Notes: generated from the letters alone by a model not told the origin. A DNA stretch of 64,000 nt from Rugalucina vietnamica (GCA_964017185.1 OZ024869.1:1014501-1078500); one strand, 5' to 3'; shown: positions 9,601 through 24,612, counted from the stretch's first letter. Program-made: numbers and translations.

Positions 9601-12600
9601 GGCTTGGAACTTCAAATTTGGCTTCCCTCCTGTCCATCTGGCAAATTTCAGGACTCTTATAGCTCTTAAACATCCAAAATCTGAAAAATAAAGACATCAG
9701 GTACCCAAATTATATGCCATGCATAGCAGGACCAAGACCACAATTAATTTTACTATATAGTTTAATCATTTGTTTTGCCTCCTACCTTCTTTACTGACAT
9801 TGCTGGCTTTGTTCTGAAGCTTTTCTCCAAGTCTACACTGTATGCCAGTACTTTTAATCAAGATTAAAATATGGGTTGACCGGCTCGTTTGGGAGGTATC
9901 TGCCAATATCTATACATACCGGTGTCTTCGACAATTATCCGCCTGCCCAGGAGCAACCGCATAAGGGGTGGTTCAGTTGGCAGTTAAATACCTGAAATTA
10001 CCAGATATCTCCACCAATTTAACATTTCCTGAAAGCTTAGACAGCAATCTAACCAAACTGACATCAAAAGCAGCAATTCAACATGATTTGTCAAGTTTAC
10101 ACCCCAATAAATAGGGGAACTATTTTGTGTGTAAGTATATCCGTATCGTGTTCTACCATGCAAGGGAAGTAATTGTGTCCTGATTCCTATCAGGCCCTTA
10201 TTTTGCTTTTAAATCAAAAGAAAAGCCTATAAGTCTGCAATAGCATCTTTACAGAGACAGTCCTGGCAGTATGAGATCAATGGAATCAAGTTCCATAATC
10301 TGACAGTCATTTAAAAACATATACCCCATTCATCGGCTTGCGCCGCTTTTCGCGACCATTTTTTGACGTCAAAAATATGTTGTTTTTCTGCAATATCTCC
10401 CTTGGTAATGGGAATATTCAAACAAACTAAAGTGTTTTGCAACCTCTGAGATGTATTCTATCTGTCTACAGCAAATTTAGTAGGTCAGATTCCACAAAAG
10501 CATGTAGACAGAGCAATGACCTTAAATTTTGACAATTTTCGGGCACCGCTTTAGCCGAGCGGCTGGAATCAATTTTGAAAAGTTGAAGAAAAACGCTTAC
10601 CAAGTGGCTTGGAACTTCAAATTTGGCTTCCCTCCTGTCCATCTGGCAAATTTCAGGACTCTTATAGCTCTTAAACATCCAAAATCTGAAAAATAAAGAC
10701 ATCAGGTACCCAAATTATATGCCATGCATAGCATGCTGGACCAAGACCACAATTAATTTTACTATATAGTTTAATCATTTGTTTTGCCTCCTACCTTCTT
10801 TACTGACATTGCTGGCTTTGTTCTGAAGCTTTTCTCCAAGTCTACACTGTATGCCAGTACTTTTAATCAAGATTAAAATATGGGTTGACCGGCTCGTTTG
10901 GGAGGTATCTGCCAATATCTATACATACCGGTGTCTTCGACAATTATCCGCCTGCCCAGGAGCAACCGCATAAGGGGTGGTTCAGTTGGCAGTTAAATAC
11001 CTGAAATTACCAGATATCTCCACCAATTTAACATTTCCTGAAAGCTTAGACAGCAATCTAACCAAACTGACATCAAAAGCAGCAATTCAACATGATTTGT
11101 CAAGTTTACACCCCAATAAATAGGGGAACTATTTTGTGTGTAAGTATATCCGTATCGTGTTCTACCATGCAAGGGAAGTAATTGTGTCCTGATTCCTATC
11201 AGGCCCTTATTTTGCTTTTAAATCAAAAGAAAAGCCTATAAGTCTGCAATAGCATCTTTACAGAGACAGTCCTGGCAGTATGAGATCAATGGAATCAAGT
11301 TCCATAATCTGACAGTCATTTAAAAACATATACCCCATTCATCGGCTTGCGCCGCTTTTCGCGACCATTTTTTGACGTCAAAAATATGTTGTTTTTCTGC
11401 AATATCTCCCTTGGTAATGGGAATATTCAAACAAACTAAAGTGTTTTGCAACCTCTGAGATGTATTCTATCTGTCTACAGCAAATTTAGTAGGTCAGATT
11501 CCACAAAAGCATGTAGACAGAGCAATGACCTTAAATTTTGACAATTTTCGGGCACCGCTTTAGCCGAGCGGCTGGAATCAATTTTGAAAAGTTGAAGAAA
11601 AACGCTTACCAAGTGGCTTGGAACTTCAAATTTGGCTTCCCTCCTGTCCATCTGGCAAATTTCAGGACTCTTATAGCTCTTAAACATCCAAAATCTGAAA
11701 AATAAAGACATCAGGTACCCAAATTATATGCCATGCATAGCATGCTGGACCAAGACCACAATTAATTTTACTATATAGTTTAATCATTTGTTTTGCCTCC
11801 TACCTTCTTTACTGACATTGCTGGCTTTGTTCTGAAGCTTTTCTCCAAGTCTACACTGTATGCCAGTACTTTTAATCAAGATTAAAATATGGGTTGACCG
11901 GCTCGTTTGGGAGGTATCTGCCAATATCTATACATACCGGTGTCTTCGACAATTATCCGCCTGCCCAGGAGCAACCGCATAAGGGGTGGTTCAGTTGGCA
12001 GTTAAATACCTGAAATTACCAGATATCTCCACCAATTTAACATTTCCTGAAAGCTTAGACAGCAATCTAACCAAACTGACATCAAAAGCAGCAATTCAAC
12101 ATGATTTGTCAAGTTTACACCCCAATAAATAGGGGAACTATTTTGTGTGTAAGTATATCCGTATCGTGTTCTACCATGCAAGGGAAGTAATTGTGTCCTG
12201 ATTCCTATCAGGCCCTTATTTTGCTTTTAAATCAAAAGAAAAGCCTATAAGTCTGCAATAGCATCTTTACAGAGACAGTCCTGGCAGTATGAGATCAATG
12301 GAATCAAGTTCCATAATCTGACAGTCATTTAAAAACATATACCCCATTCATCGGCTTGCGCCGCTTTTCGCGACCATTTTTTGACGTCAAAAATATGTTG
12401 TTTTTCTGCAATATCTCCCTTGGTAATGGGAATATTCAAACAAACTAAAGTGTTTTGCAACCTCTGAGATGTATTCTATCTGTCTACAGCAAATTTAGTA
12501 GGTCAGATTCCACAAAAGCATGTAGACAGAGCAATGACCTTAAATTTTGACAATTTTCGGGCACCGCTTTAGCCGAGCGGCTGGAATCAATTTTGAAAAG

Positions 12601-15600
12601 TTGAAGAAAAACGCTTACCAAGTGGCTTGGAACTTCAAATTTGGCTTCCCTCCTGTCCATCTGGCAAATTTCAGGACTCTTATAGCTCTTAAACATCCAA
12701 AATCTGAAAAATAAAGACATCAGGTACCCAAATTATATGCCATGCATAGCAGGACCAAGACCACAATTAATTTTACTATATAGTTTAATCATTTGTTTTG
12801 CCTCCTACCTTCTTTACTGACATTGCTGGCTTTGTTCTGAAGCTTTTCTCCAAGTCTACACTGTATGCCAGTACTTTTAATCAAGATTAAAATATGGGTT
12901 GACCGGCTCGTTTGGGAGGTATCTGCCAATATCTATACATACCGGTGTCTTCGACAATTATCCGCCTGCCCAGGAGCAACCGCATAAGGGGTGGTTCAGT
13001 TGGCAGTTAAATACCTGAAATTACCAGATATCTCCACCAATTTAACATTTCCTGAAAGCTTAGACAGCAATCTAACCAAACTGACATCAAAAGCAGCAAT
13101 TCAACATGATTTGTCAAGTTTACACCCCAATAAATAGGGGAACTATTTTGTGTGTAAGTATATCCGTATCGTGTTCTACCATGCAAGGGAAGTAATTGTG
13201 TCCTGATTCCTATCAGGCCCTTATTTTGCTTTTAAATCAAAAGAAAAGCCTATAAGTCTGCAATAGCATCTTTACAGAGACAGTCCTGGCAGTATGAGAT
13301 CAATGGAATCAAGTTCCATAATCTGACAGTCATTTAAAAACATATACCCCATTCATCGGCTTGCGCCGCTTTTCGCGACCATTTTTTGACGTCAAAAATA
13401 TGTTGTTTTTCTGCAATATCTCCCTTGGTAATGGGAATATTCAAACAAACTAAAGTGTTTTGCAACCTCTGAGATGTATTCTATCTGTCTACAGCAAATT
13501 TAGTAGGTCAGATTCCACAAAAGCATGTAGACAGAGCAATGACCTTAAATTTTGACAATTTTCGGGCACCGCTTTAGCCGAGCGGCTGGAATCAATTTTG
13601 AAAAGTTGAAGAAAAACGCTTACCAAGTGGCTTGGAACTTCAAATTTGGCTTCCCTCCTGTCCATCTGGCAAATTTCAGGACTCTTATAGCTCTTAAACA
13701 TCCAAAATCTGAAAAATAAAGACATCAGGTACCCAAATTATATGCCATGCATAGCAGGACCAAGACCACAATTAATTTTACTATATAGTTTAATCATTTG
13801 TTTTGCCTCCTACCTTCTTTACTGACATTGCTGGCTTTGTTCTGAAGCTTTTCTCCAAGTCTACACTGTATGCCAGTACTTTTAATCAAGATTAAAATAT
13901 GGGTTGACCGGCTCGTTTGGGAGGTATCTGCCAATATCTATACATACCGGTGTCTTCGACAATTATCCGCCTGCCCAGGAGCAACCGCATAAGGGGTGGT
14001 TCAGTTGGCAGTTAAATACCTGAAATTACCAGATATCTCCACCAATTTAACATTTCCTGAAAGCTTAGACAGCAATCTAACCAAACTGACATCAAAAGCA
14101 GCAATTCAACATGATTTGTCAAGTTTACACCCCAATAAATAGGGGAACTATTTTGTGTGTAAGTATATCCGTATCGTGTTCTACCATGCAAGGGAAGTAA
14201 TTGTGTCCTGATTCCTATCAGGCCCTTATTTTGCTTTTAAATCAAAAGAAAAGCCTATAAGTCTGCAATAGCATCTTTACAGAGACAGTCCTGGCAGTAT
14301 GAGATCAATGGAATCAAGTTCCATAATCTGACAGTCATTTAAAAACATATACCCCATTCATCGGCTTGCGCCGCTTTTCGCGACCATTTTTTGACGTCAA
14401 AAATATGTTGTTTTTCTGCAATATCTCCCTTGGTAATGGGAATATTCAAACAAACTAAAGTGTTTTGCAACCTCTGAGATGTATTCTATCTGTCTACAGC
14501 AAATTTAGTAGGTCAGATTCCACAAAAGCATGTAGACAGAGCAATGACCTTAAATTTTGACAATTTTCGGGCACCGCTTTAGCCGAGCGGCTGGAATCAA
14601 TTTTGAAAAGTTGAAGAAAAACGCTTACCAAGTGGCTTGGAACTTCAAATTTGGCTTCCCTCCTGTCCATCTGGCAAATTTCAGGACTCTTATAGCTCTT
14701 AAACATCCAAAATCTGAAAAATAAAGACATCAGGTACCCAAATTATATGCCATGCATAGCAGGACCAAGACCACAATTAATTTTACTATATAGTTTAATC
14801 ATTTGTTTTGCCTCCTACCTTCTTTACTGACATTGCTGGCTTTGTTCTGAAGCTTTTCTCCAAGTCTACACTGTATGCCAGTACTTTTAATCAAGATTAA
14901 AATATGGGTTGACCGGCTCGTTTGGGAGGTATCTGCCAATATCTATACATACCGGTGTCTTCGACAATTATCCGCCTGCCCAGGAGCAACCGCATAAGGG
15001 GTGGTTCAGTTGGCAGTTAAATACCTGAAATTACCAGATATCTCCACCAATTTAACATTTCCTGAAAGCTTAGACAGCAATCTAACCAAACTGACATCAA
15101 AAGCAGCAATTCAACATGATTTGTCAAGTTTACACCCCAATAAATAGGGGAACTATTTTGTGTGTAAGTATATCCGTATCGTGTTCTACCATGCAAGGGA
15201 AGTAATTGTGTCCTGATTCCTATCAGGCCCTTATTTTGCTTTTAAATCAAAAGAAAAGCCTATAAGTCTGCAATAGCATCTTTACAGAGACAGTCCTGGC
15301 AGTATGAGATCAATGGAATCAAGTTCCATAATCTGACAGTCATTTAAAAACATATACCCCATTCATCGGCTTGCGCCGCTTTTCGCGACCATTTTTTGAC
15401 GTCAAAAATATGTTGTTTTTCTGCAATATCTCCCTTGGTAATGGGAATATTCAAACAAACTAAAGTGTTTTGCAACCTCTGAGATGTATTCTATCTGTCT
15501 ACAGCAAATTTAGTAGGTCAGATTCCACAAAAGCATGTAGACAGAGCAATGACCTTAAATTTTGACAATTTTCGGGCACCGCTTTAGCCGAGCGGCTGGA

Positions 15601-18600
15601 ATCAATTTTGAAAAGTTGAAGAAAAACGCTTACCAAGTGGCTTGGAACTTCAAATTTGGCTTCCCTCCTGTCCATCTGGCAAATTTCAGGACTCTTATAG
15701 CTCTTAAACATCCAAAATCTGAAAAATAAAGACATCAGGTACCCAAATTATATGCCATGCATAGCAGGACCAAGACCACAATTAATTTTACTATATAGTT
15801 TAATCATTTGTTTTGCCTCCTACCTTCTTTACTGACATTGCTGGCTTTGTTCTGAAGCTTTTCTCCAAGTCTACACTGTATGCCAGTACTTTTAATCAAG
15901 ATTAAAATATGGGTTGACCGGCTCGTTTGGGAGGTATCTGCCAATATCTATACATACCGGTGTCTTCGACAATTATCCGCCTGCCCAGGAGCAACCGCAT
16001 AAGGGGTGGTTCAGTTGGCAGTTAAATACCTGAAATTACCAGATATCTCCACCAATTTAACATTTCCTGAAAGCTTAGACAGCAATCTAACCAAACTGAC
16101 ATCAAAAGCAGCAATTCAACATGATTTGTCAAGTTTACACCCCAATAAATAGGGGAACTATTTTGTGTGTAAGTATATCCGTATCGTGTTCTACCATGCA
16201 AGGGAAGTAATTGTGTCCTGATTCCTATCAGGCCCTTATTTTGCTTTTAAATCAAAAGAAAAGCCTATAAGTCTGCAATAGCATCTTTACAGAGACAGTC
16301 CTGGCAGTATGAGATCAATGGAATCAAGTTCCATAATCTGACAGTCATTTAAAAACATATACCCCATTCATCGGCTTGCGCCGCTTTTCGCGACCATTTT
16401 TTGACGTCAAAAATATGTTGTTTTTCTGCAATATCTCCCTTGGTAATGGGAATATTCAAACAAACTAAAGTGTTTTGCAACCTCTGAGATGTATTCTATC
16501 TGTCTACAGCAAATTTAGTAGGTCAGATTCCACAAAAGCATGTAGACAGAGCAATGACCTTAAATTTTGACAATTTTCGGGCACCGCTTTAGCCGAGCGG
16601 CTGGAATCAATTTTGAAAAGTTGAAGAAAAACGCTTACCAAGTGGCTTGGAACTTCAAATTTGGCTTCCCTCCTGTCCATCTGGCAAATTTCAGGACTCT
16701 TATAGCTCTTAAACATCCAAAATCTGAAAAATAAAGACATCAGGTACCCAAATTATATGCCATGCATAGCAGGACCAAGACCACAATTAATTTTACTATA
16801 TAGTTTAATCATTTGTTTTGCCTCCTACCTTCTTTACTGACATTGCTGGCTTTGTTCTGAAGCTTTTCTCCAAGTCTACACTGTATGCCAGTACTTTTAA
16901 TCAAGATTAAAATATGGGTTGACCGGCTCGTTTGGGAGGTATCTGCCAATATCTATACATACCGGTGTCTTCGACAATTATCCGCCTGCCCAGGAGCAAC
17001 CGCATAAGGGGTGGTTCAGTTGGCAGTTAAATACCTGAAATTACCAGATATCTCCACCAATTTAACATTTCCTGAAAGCTTAGACAGCAATCTAACCAAA
17101 CTGACATCAAAAGCAGCAATTCAACATGATTTGTCAAGTTTACACCCCAATAAATAGGGGAACTATTTTGTGTGTAAGTATATCCGTATCGTGTTCTACC
17201 ATGCAAGGGAAGTAATTGTGTCCTGATTCCTATCAGGCCCTTATTTTGCTTTTAAATCAAAAGAAAAGCCTATAAGTCTGCAATAGCATCTTTACAGAGA
17301 CAGTCCTGGCAGTATGAGATCAATGGAATCAAGTTCCATAATCTGACAGTCATTTAAAAACATATACCCCATTCATCGGCTTGCGCCGCTTTTCGCGACC
17401 ATTTTTTGACGTCAAAAATATGTTGTTTTTCTGCAATATCTCCCTTGGTAATGGGAATATTCAAACAAACTAAAGTGTTTTGCAACCTCTGAGATGTATT
17501 CTATCTGTCTACAGCAAATTTAGTAGGTCAGATTCCACAAAAGCATGTAGACAGAGCAATGACCTTAAATTTTGACAATTTTCGGGCACCGCTTTAGCCG
17601 AGCGGCTGGAATCAATTTTGAAAAGTTGAAGAAAAACGCTTACCAAGTGGCTTGGAACTTCAAATTTGGCTTCCCTCCTGTCCATCTGGCAAATTTCAGG
17701 ACTCTTATAGCTCTTAAACATCCAAAATCTGAAAAATAAAGACATCAGGTACCCAAATTATATGCCATGCATAGCAGGACCAAGACCACAATTAATTTTA
17801 CTATATAGTTTAATCATTTGTTTTGCCTCCTACCTTCTTTACTGACATTGCTGGCTTTGTTCTGAAGCTTTTCTCCAAGTCTACACTGTATGCCAGTACT
17901 TTTAATCAAGATTAAAATATGGGTTGACCGGCTCGTTTGGGAGGTATCTGCCAATATCTATACATACCGGTGTCTTCGACAATTATCCGCCTGCCCAGGA
18001 GCAACCGCATAAGGGGTGGTTCAGTTGGCAGTTAAATACCTGAAATTACCAGATATCTCCACCAATTTAACATTTCCTGAAAGCTTAGACAGCAATCTAA
18101 CCAAACTGACATCAAAAGCAGCAATTCAACATGATTTGTCAAGTTTACACCCCAATAAATAGGGGAACTATTTTGTGTGTAAGTATATCCGTATCGTGTT
18201 CTACCATGCAAGGGAAGTAATTGTGTCCTGATTCCTATCAGGCCCTTATTTTGCTTTTAAATCAAAAGAAAAGCCTATAAGTCTGCAATAGCATCTTTAC
18301 AGAGACAGTCCTGGCAGTATGAGATCAATGGAATCAAGTTCCATAATCTGACAGTCATTTAAAAACATATACCCCATTCATCGGCTTGCGCCGCTTTTCG
18401 CGACCATTTTTTGACGTCAAAAATATGTTGTTTTTCTGCAATATCTCCCTTGGTAATGGGAATATTCAAACAAACTAAAGTGTTTTGCAACCTCTGAGAT
18501 GTATTCTATCTGTCTACAGCAAATTTAGTAGGTCAGATTCCACAAAAGCATGTAGACAGAGCAATGACCTTAAATTTTGACAATTTTCGGGCACCGCTTT

Positions 18601-21600
18601 AGCCGAGCGGCTGGAATCAATTTTGAAAAGTTGAAGAAAAACGCTTACCAAGTGGCTTGGAACTTCAAATTTGGCTTCCCTCCTGTCCATCTGGCAAATT
18701 TCAGGACTCTTATAGCTCTTAAACATCCAAAATCTGAAAAATAAAGACATCAGGTACCCAAATTATATGCCATGCATAGCAGGACCAAGACCACAATTAA
18801 TTTTACTATATAGTTTAATCATTTGTTTTGCCTCCTACCTTCTTTACTGACATTGCTGGCTTTGTTCTGAAGCTTTTCTCCAAGTCTACACTGTATGCCA
18901 GTACTTTTAATCAAGATTAAAATATGGGTTGACCGGCTCGTTTGGGAGGTATCTGCCAATATCTATACATACCGGTGTCTTCGACAATTATCCGCCTGCC
19001 CAGGAGCAACCGCATAAGGGGTGGTTCAGTTGGCAGTTAAATACCTGAAATTACCAGATATCTCCACCAATTTAACATTTCCTGAAAGCTTAGACAGCAA
19101 TCTAACCAAACTGACATCAAAAGCAGCAATTCAACATGATTTGTCAAGTTTACACCCCAATAAATAGGGGAACTATTTTGTGTGTAAGTATATCCGTATC
19201 GTGTTCTACCATGCAAGGGAAGTAATTGTGTCCTGATTCCTATCAGGCCCTTATTTTGCTTTTAAATCAAAAGAAAAGCCTATAAGTCTGCAATAGCATC
19301 TTTACAGAGACAGTCCTGGCAGTATGAGATCAATGGAATCAAGTTCCATAATCTGACAGTCATTTAAAAACATATACCCCATTCATCGGCTTGCGCCGCT
19401 TTTCGCGACCATTTTTTGACGTCAAAAATATGTTGTTTTTCTGCAATATCTCCCTTGGTAATGGGAATATTCAAACAAACTAAAGTGTTTTGCAACCTCT
19501 GAGATGTATTCTATCTGTCTACAGCAAATTTAGTAGGTCAGATTCCACAAAAGCATGTAGACAGAGCAATGACCTTAAATTTTGACAATTTTCGGGCACC
19601 GCTTTAGCCGAGCGGCTGGAATCAATTTTGAAAAGTTGAAGAAAAACGCTTACCAAGTGGCTTGGAACTTCAAATTTGGCTTCCCTCCTGTCCATCTGGC
19701 AAATTTCAGGACTCTTATAGCTCTTAAACATCCAAAATCTGAAAAATAAAGACATCAGGTACCCAAATTATATGCCATGCATAGCAGGACCAAGACCACA
19801 ATTAATTTTACTATATAGTTTAATCATTTGTTTTGCCTCCTACCTTCTTTACTGACATTGCTGGCTTTGTTCTGAAGCTTTTCTCCAAGTCTACACTGTA
19901 TGCCAGTACTTTTAATCAAGATTAAAATATGGGTTGACCGGCTCGTTTGGGAGGTATCTGCCAATATCTATACATACCGGTGTCTTCGACAATTATCCGC
20001 CTGCCCAGGAGCAACCGCATAAGGGGTGGTTCAGTTGGCAGTTAAATACCTGAAATTACCAGATATCTCCACCAATTTAACATTTCCTGAAAGCTTAGAC
20101 AGCAATCTAACCAAACTGACATCAAAAGCAGCAATTCAACATGATTTGTCAAGTTTACACCCCAATAAATAGGGGAACTATTTTGTGTGTAAGTATATCC
20201 GTATCGTGTTCTACCATGCAAGGGAAGTAATTGTGTCCTGATTCCTATCAGGCCCTTATTTTGCTTTTAAATCAAAAGAAAAGCCTATAAGTCTGCAATA
20301 GCATCTTTACAGAGACAGTCCTGGCAGTATGAGATCAATGGAATCAAGTTCCATAATCTGACAGTCATTTAAAAACATATACCCCATTCATCGGCTTGCG
20401 CCGCTTTTCGCGACCATTTTTTGACGTCAAAAATATGTTGTTTTTCTGCAATATCTCCCTTGGTAATGGGAATATTCAAACAAACTAAAGTGTTTTGCAA
20501 CCTCTGAGATGTATTCTATCTGTCTACAGCAAATTTAGTAGGTCAGATTCCACAAAAGCATGTAGACAGAGCAATGACCTTAAATTTTGACAATTTTCGG
20601 GCACCGCTTTAGCCGAGCGGCTGGAATCAATTTTGAAAAGTTGAAGAAAAACGCTTACCAAGTGGCTTGGAACTTCAAATTTGGCTTCCCTCCTGTCCAT
20701 CTGGCAAATTTCAGGACTCTTATAGCTCTTAAACATCCAAAATCTGAAAAATAAAGACATCAGGTACCCAAATTATATGCCATGCATAGCAGGACCAAGA
20801 CCACAATTAATTTTACTATATAGTTTAATCATTTGTTTTGCCTCCTACCTTCTTTACTGACATTGCTGGCTTTGTTCTGAAGCTTTTCTCCAAGTCTACA
20901 CTGTATGCCAGTACTTTTAATCAAGATTAAAATATGGGTTGACCGGCTCGTTTGGGAGGTATCTGCCAATATCTATACATACCGGTGTCTTCGACAATTA
21001 TCCGCCTGCCCAGGAGCAACCGCATAAGGGGTGGTTCAGTTGGCAGTTAAATACCTGAAATTACCAGATATCTCCACCAATTTAACATTTCCTGAAAGCT
21101 TAGACAGCAATCTAACCAAACTGACATCAAAAGCAGCAATTCAACATGATTTGTCAAGTTTACACCCCAATAAATAGGGGAACTATTTTGTGTGTAAGTA
21201 TATCCGTATCGTGTTCTACCATGCAAGGGAAGTAATTGTGTCCTGATTCCTATCAGGCCCTTATTTTGCTTTTAAATCAAAAGAAAAGCCTATAAGTCTG
21301 CAATAGCATCTTTACAGAGACAGTCCTGGCAGTATGAGATCAATGGAATCAAGTTCCATAATCTGACAGTCATTTAAAAACATATACCCCATTCATCGGC
21401 TTGCGCCGCTTTTCGCGACCATTTTTTGACGTCAAAAATATGTTGTTTTTCTGCAATATCTCCCTTGGTAATGGGAATATTCAAACAAACTAAAGTGTTT
21501 TGCAACCTCTGAGATGTATTCTATCTGTCTACAGCAAATTTAGTAGGTCAGATTCCACAAAAGCATGTAGACAGAGCAATGACCTTAAATTTTGACAATT

Positions 21601-24280
21601 TTCGGGCACCGCTTTAGCCGAGCGGCTGGAATCAATTTTGAAAAGTTGAAGAAAAACGCTTACCAAGTGGCTTGGAACTTCAAATTTGGCTTCCCTCCTG
21701 TCCATCTGGCAAATTTCAGGACTCTTATAGCTCTTAAACATCCAAAATCTGAAAAATAAAGACATCAGGTACCCAAATTATATGCCATGCATAGCAGGAC
21801 CAAGACCACAATTAATTTTACTATATAGTTTAATCATTTGTTTTGCCTCCTACCTTCTTTACTGACATTGCTGGCTTTGTTCTGAAGCTTTTCTCCAAGT
21901 CTACACTGTATGCCAGTACTTTTAATCAAGATTAAAATATGGGTTGACCGGCTCGTTTGGGAGGTATCTGCCAATATCTATACATACCGGTGTCTTCGAC
22001 AATTATCCGCCTGCCCAGGAGCAACCGCATAAGGGGTGGTTCAGTTGGCAGTTAAATACCTGAAATTACCAGATATCTCCACCAATTTAACATTTCCTGA
22101 AAGCTTAGACAGCAATCTAACCAAACTGACATCAAAAGCAGCAATTCAACATGATTTGTCAAGTTTACACCCCAATAAATAGGGGAACTATTTTGTGTGT
22201 AAGTATATCCGTATCGTGTTCTACCATGCAAGGGAAGTAATTGTGTCCTGATTCCTATCAGGCCCTTATTTTGCTTTTAAATCAAAAGAAAAGCCTATAA
22301 GTCTGCAATAGCATCTTTACAGAGACAGTCCTGGCAGTATGAGATCAATGGAATCAAGTTCCATAATCTGACAGTCATTTAAAAACATATACCCCATTCA
22401 TCGGCTTGCGCCGCTTTTCGCGACCATTTTTTGACGTCAAAAATATGTTGTTTTTCTGCAATATCTCCCTTGGTAATGGGAATATTCAAACAAACTAAAG
22501 TGTTTTGCAACCTCTGAGATGTATTCTATCTGTCTACAGCAAATTTAGTAGGTCAGATTCCACAAAAGCATGTAGACAGAGCAATGACCTTAAATTTTGA
22601 CAATTTTCGGGCACCGCTTTAGCCGAGCGGCTGGAATCAATTTTGAAAAGTTGAAGAAAAACGCTTACCAAGTGGCTTGGAACTTCAAATTTGGCTTCCC
22701 TCCTGTCCATCTGGCAAATTTCAGGACTCTTATAGCTCTTAAACATCCAAAATCTGAAAAATAAAGACATCAGGTACCCAAATTATATGCCATGCATAGC
22801 AGGACCAAGACCACAATTAATTTTACTATATAGTTTAATCATTTGTTTTGCCTCCTACCTTCTTTACTGACATTGCTGGCTTTGTTCTGAAGCTTTTCTC
22901 CAAGTCTACACTGTATGCCAGTACTTTTAATCAAGATTAAAATATGGGTTGACCGGCTCGTTTGGGAGGTATCTGCCAATATCTATACATACCGGTGTCT
23001 TCGACAATTATCCGCCTGCCCAGGAGCAACCGCATAAGGGGTGGTTCAGTTGGCAGTTAAATACCTGAAATTACCAGATATCTCCACCAATTTAACATTT
23101 CCTGAAAGCTTAGACAGCAATCTAACCAAACTGACATCAAAAGCAGCAATTCAACATGATTTGTCAAGTTTACACCCCAATAAATAGGGGAACTATTTTG
23201 TGTGTAAGTATATCCGTATCGTGTTCTACCATGCAAGGGAAGTAATTGTGTCCTGATTCCTATCAGGCCCTTATTTTGCTTTTAAATCAAAAGAAAAGCC
23301 TATAAGTCTGCAATAGCATCTTTACAGAGACAGTCCTGGCAGTATGAGATCAATGGAATCAAGTTCCATAATCTGACAGTCATTTAAAAACATATACCCC
23401 ATTCATCGGCTTGCGCCGCTTTTCGCGACCATTTTTTGACGTCAAAAATATGTTGTTTTTCTGCAATATCTCCCTTGGTAATGGGAATATTCAAACAAAC
23501 TAAAGTGTTTTGCAACCTCTGAGATGTATTCTATCTGTCTACAGCAAATTTAGTAGGTCAGATTCCACAAAAGCATGTAGACAGAGCAATGACCTTAAAT
23601 TTTGACAATTTTCGGGCACCGCTTTAGCCGAGCGGCTGGAATCAATTTTGAAAAGTTGAAGAAAAACGCTTACCAAGTGGCTTGGAACTTCAAATTTGGC
23701 TTCCCTCCTGTCCATCTGGCAAATTTCAGGACTCTTATAGCTCTTAAACATCCAAAATCTGAAAAATAAAGACATCAGGTACCCAAATTATATGCCATGC
23801 ATAGCAGGACCAAGACCACAATTAATTTTACTATATAGTTTAATCATTTGTTTTGCCTCCTACCTTCTTTACTGACATTGCTGGCTTTGTTCTGAAGCTT
23901 TTCTCCAAGTCTACACTGTATGCCAGTACTTTTAATCAAGATTAAAATATGGGTTGACCGGCTCGTTTGGGAGGTATCTGCCAATATCTATACATACCGG
24001 TGTCTTCGACAATTATCCGCCTGCCCAGGAGCAACCGCATAAGGGGTGGTTCAGTTGGCAGTTAAATACCTGAAATTACCAGATATCTCCACCAATTTAA
24101 CATTTCCTGAAAGCTTAGACAGCAATCTAACCAAACTGACATCAAAAGCAGCAATTCAACATGATTTGTCAAGTTTACACCCCAATAAATAGGGGAACTA
24201 TTTTGTGTGTAAGTATATCCGTATCGTGTTCTACCATGCAAGGGAAGTAATTGTGTCCTGATTCCATTTGTGCATTAAAA

Positions 24281-24340
24281 CTGATAAAAGAAGGCCGACT
24301 ATTATTTCAAGAAGCGTGTCACCGTTCTAGACGCATGCCA
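24281..24340 (+). repeat. Array-flanking direct repeat, right copy 1
   Basis: GATAAAAGAAGGCCGACTAT ... GCGTGTCACCGTTCTAGACG. It begins just past the satellite boundary at 24265 and aligns with 5339-5405 on the other side of the array. The TGCATTAAAACT just before it also resembles TGCAATAAAAAT at about 5309, so alignment may start at the boundary itself. Confidence 0.6.
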
Positions 24341-24612
24341 TGAGGTTCATCCTTTGCATTATTTTGTTGCATTGCATATTTGAACTTCAATGTTAACTTT
24401 TAAGATGTGCAGCACGAGTAAACGATAGACCCAAAAATGAAAGCAATATATAATATGAATATGGCAAACATATGTTTAACTTCCGAAAAATGCATAATTG
24501 TACGGCGAATTGTACTGCGTTGTGCAGATAAAAGCCGACAAGTTGGCTAAATTAAAATACGAGAAAAAATGCATGTCAAGACGAAAAAGATCTACGAAAA
24601 TATCAGAGTTTG

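Larger units (their letters stand above)
5709..24265. repeat. Homogeneous 1,005-bp tandem satellite, about 18.5 copies
   Basis: The first copy starts at GGACCAAGACC (5709); the next starts at 6714, 7719 and so on. The last partial copy stops at 24265 inside the sequence that forms the small inverted repeat CCTGAT-TCCT-ATCAGG in full copies. Sixteen of the 18 full spacings are 1,005 bp and two adjacent ones are 1,009 bp, owing to an extra TGCT at about 10734 and 11743. Otherwise I see no differences between copies, which implies very recent expansion or efficient homogenisation. Each unit contains two minus-strand exon-like segments, a CRE palindrome, and an inverted repeat TCTGTCTAC...GTAGACAGA (about 6447-6497 in the first copy). 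The array lies wholly inside the TIR element. Confidence 0.95.
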
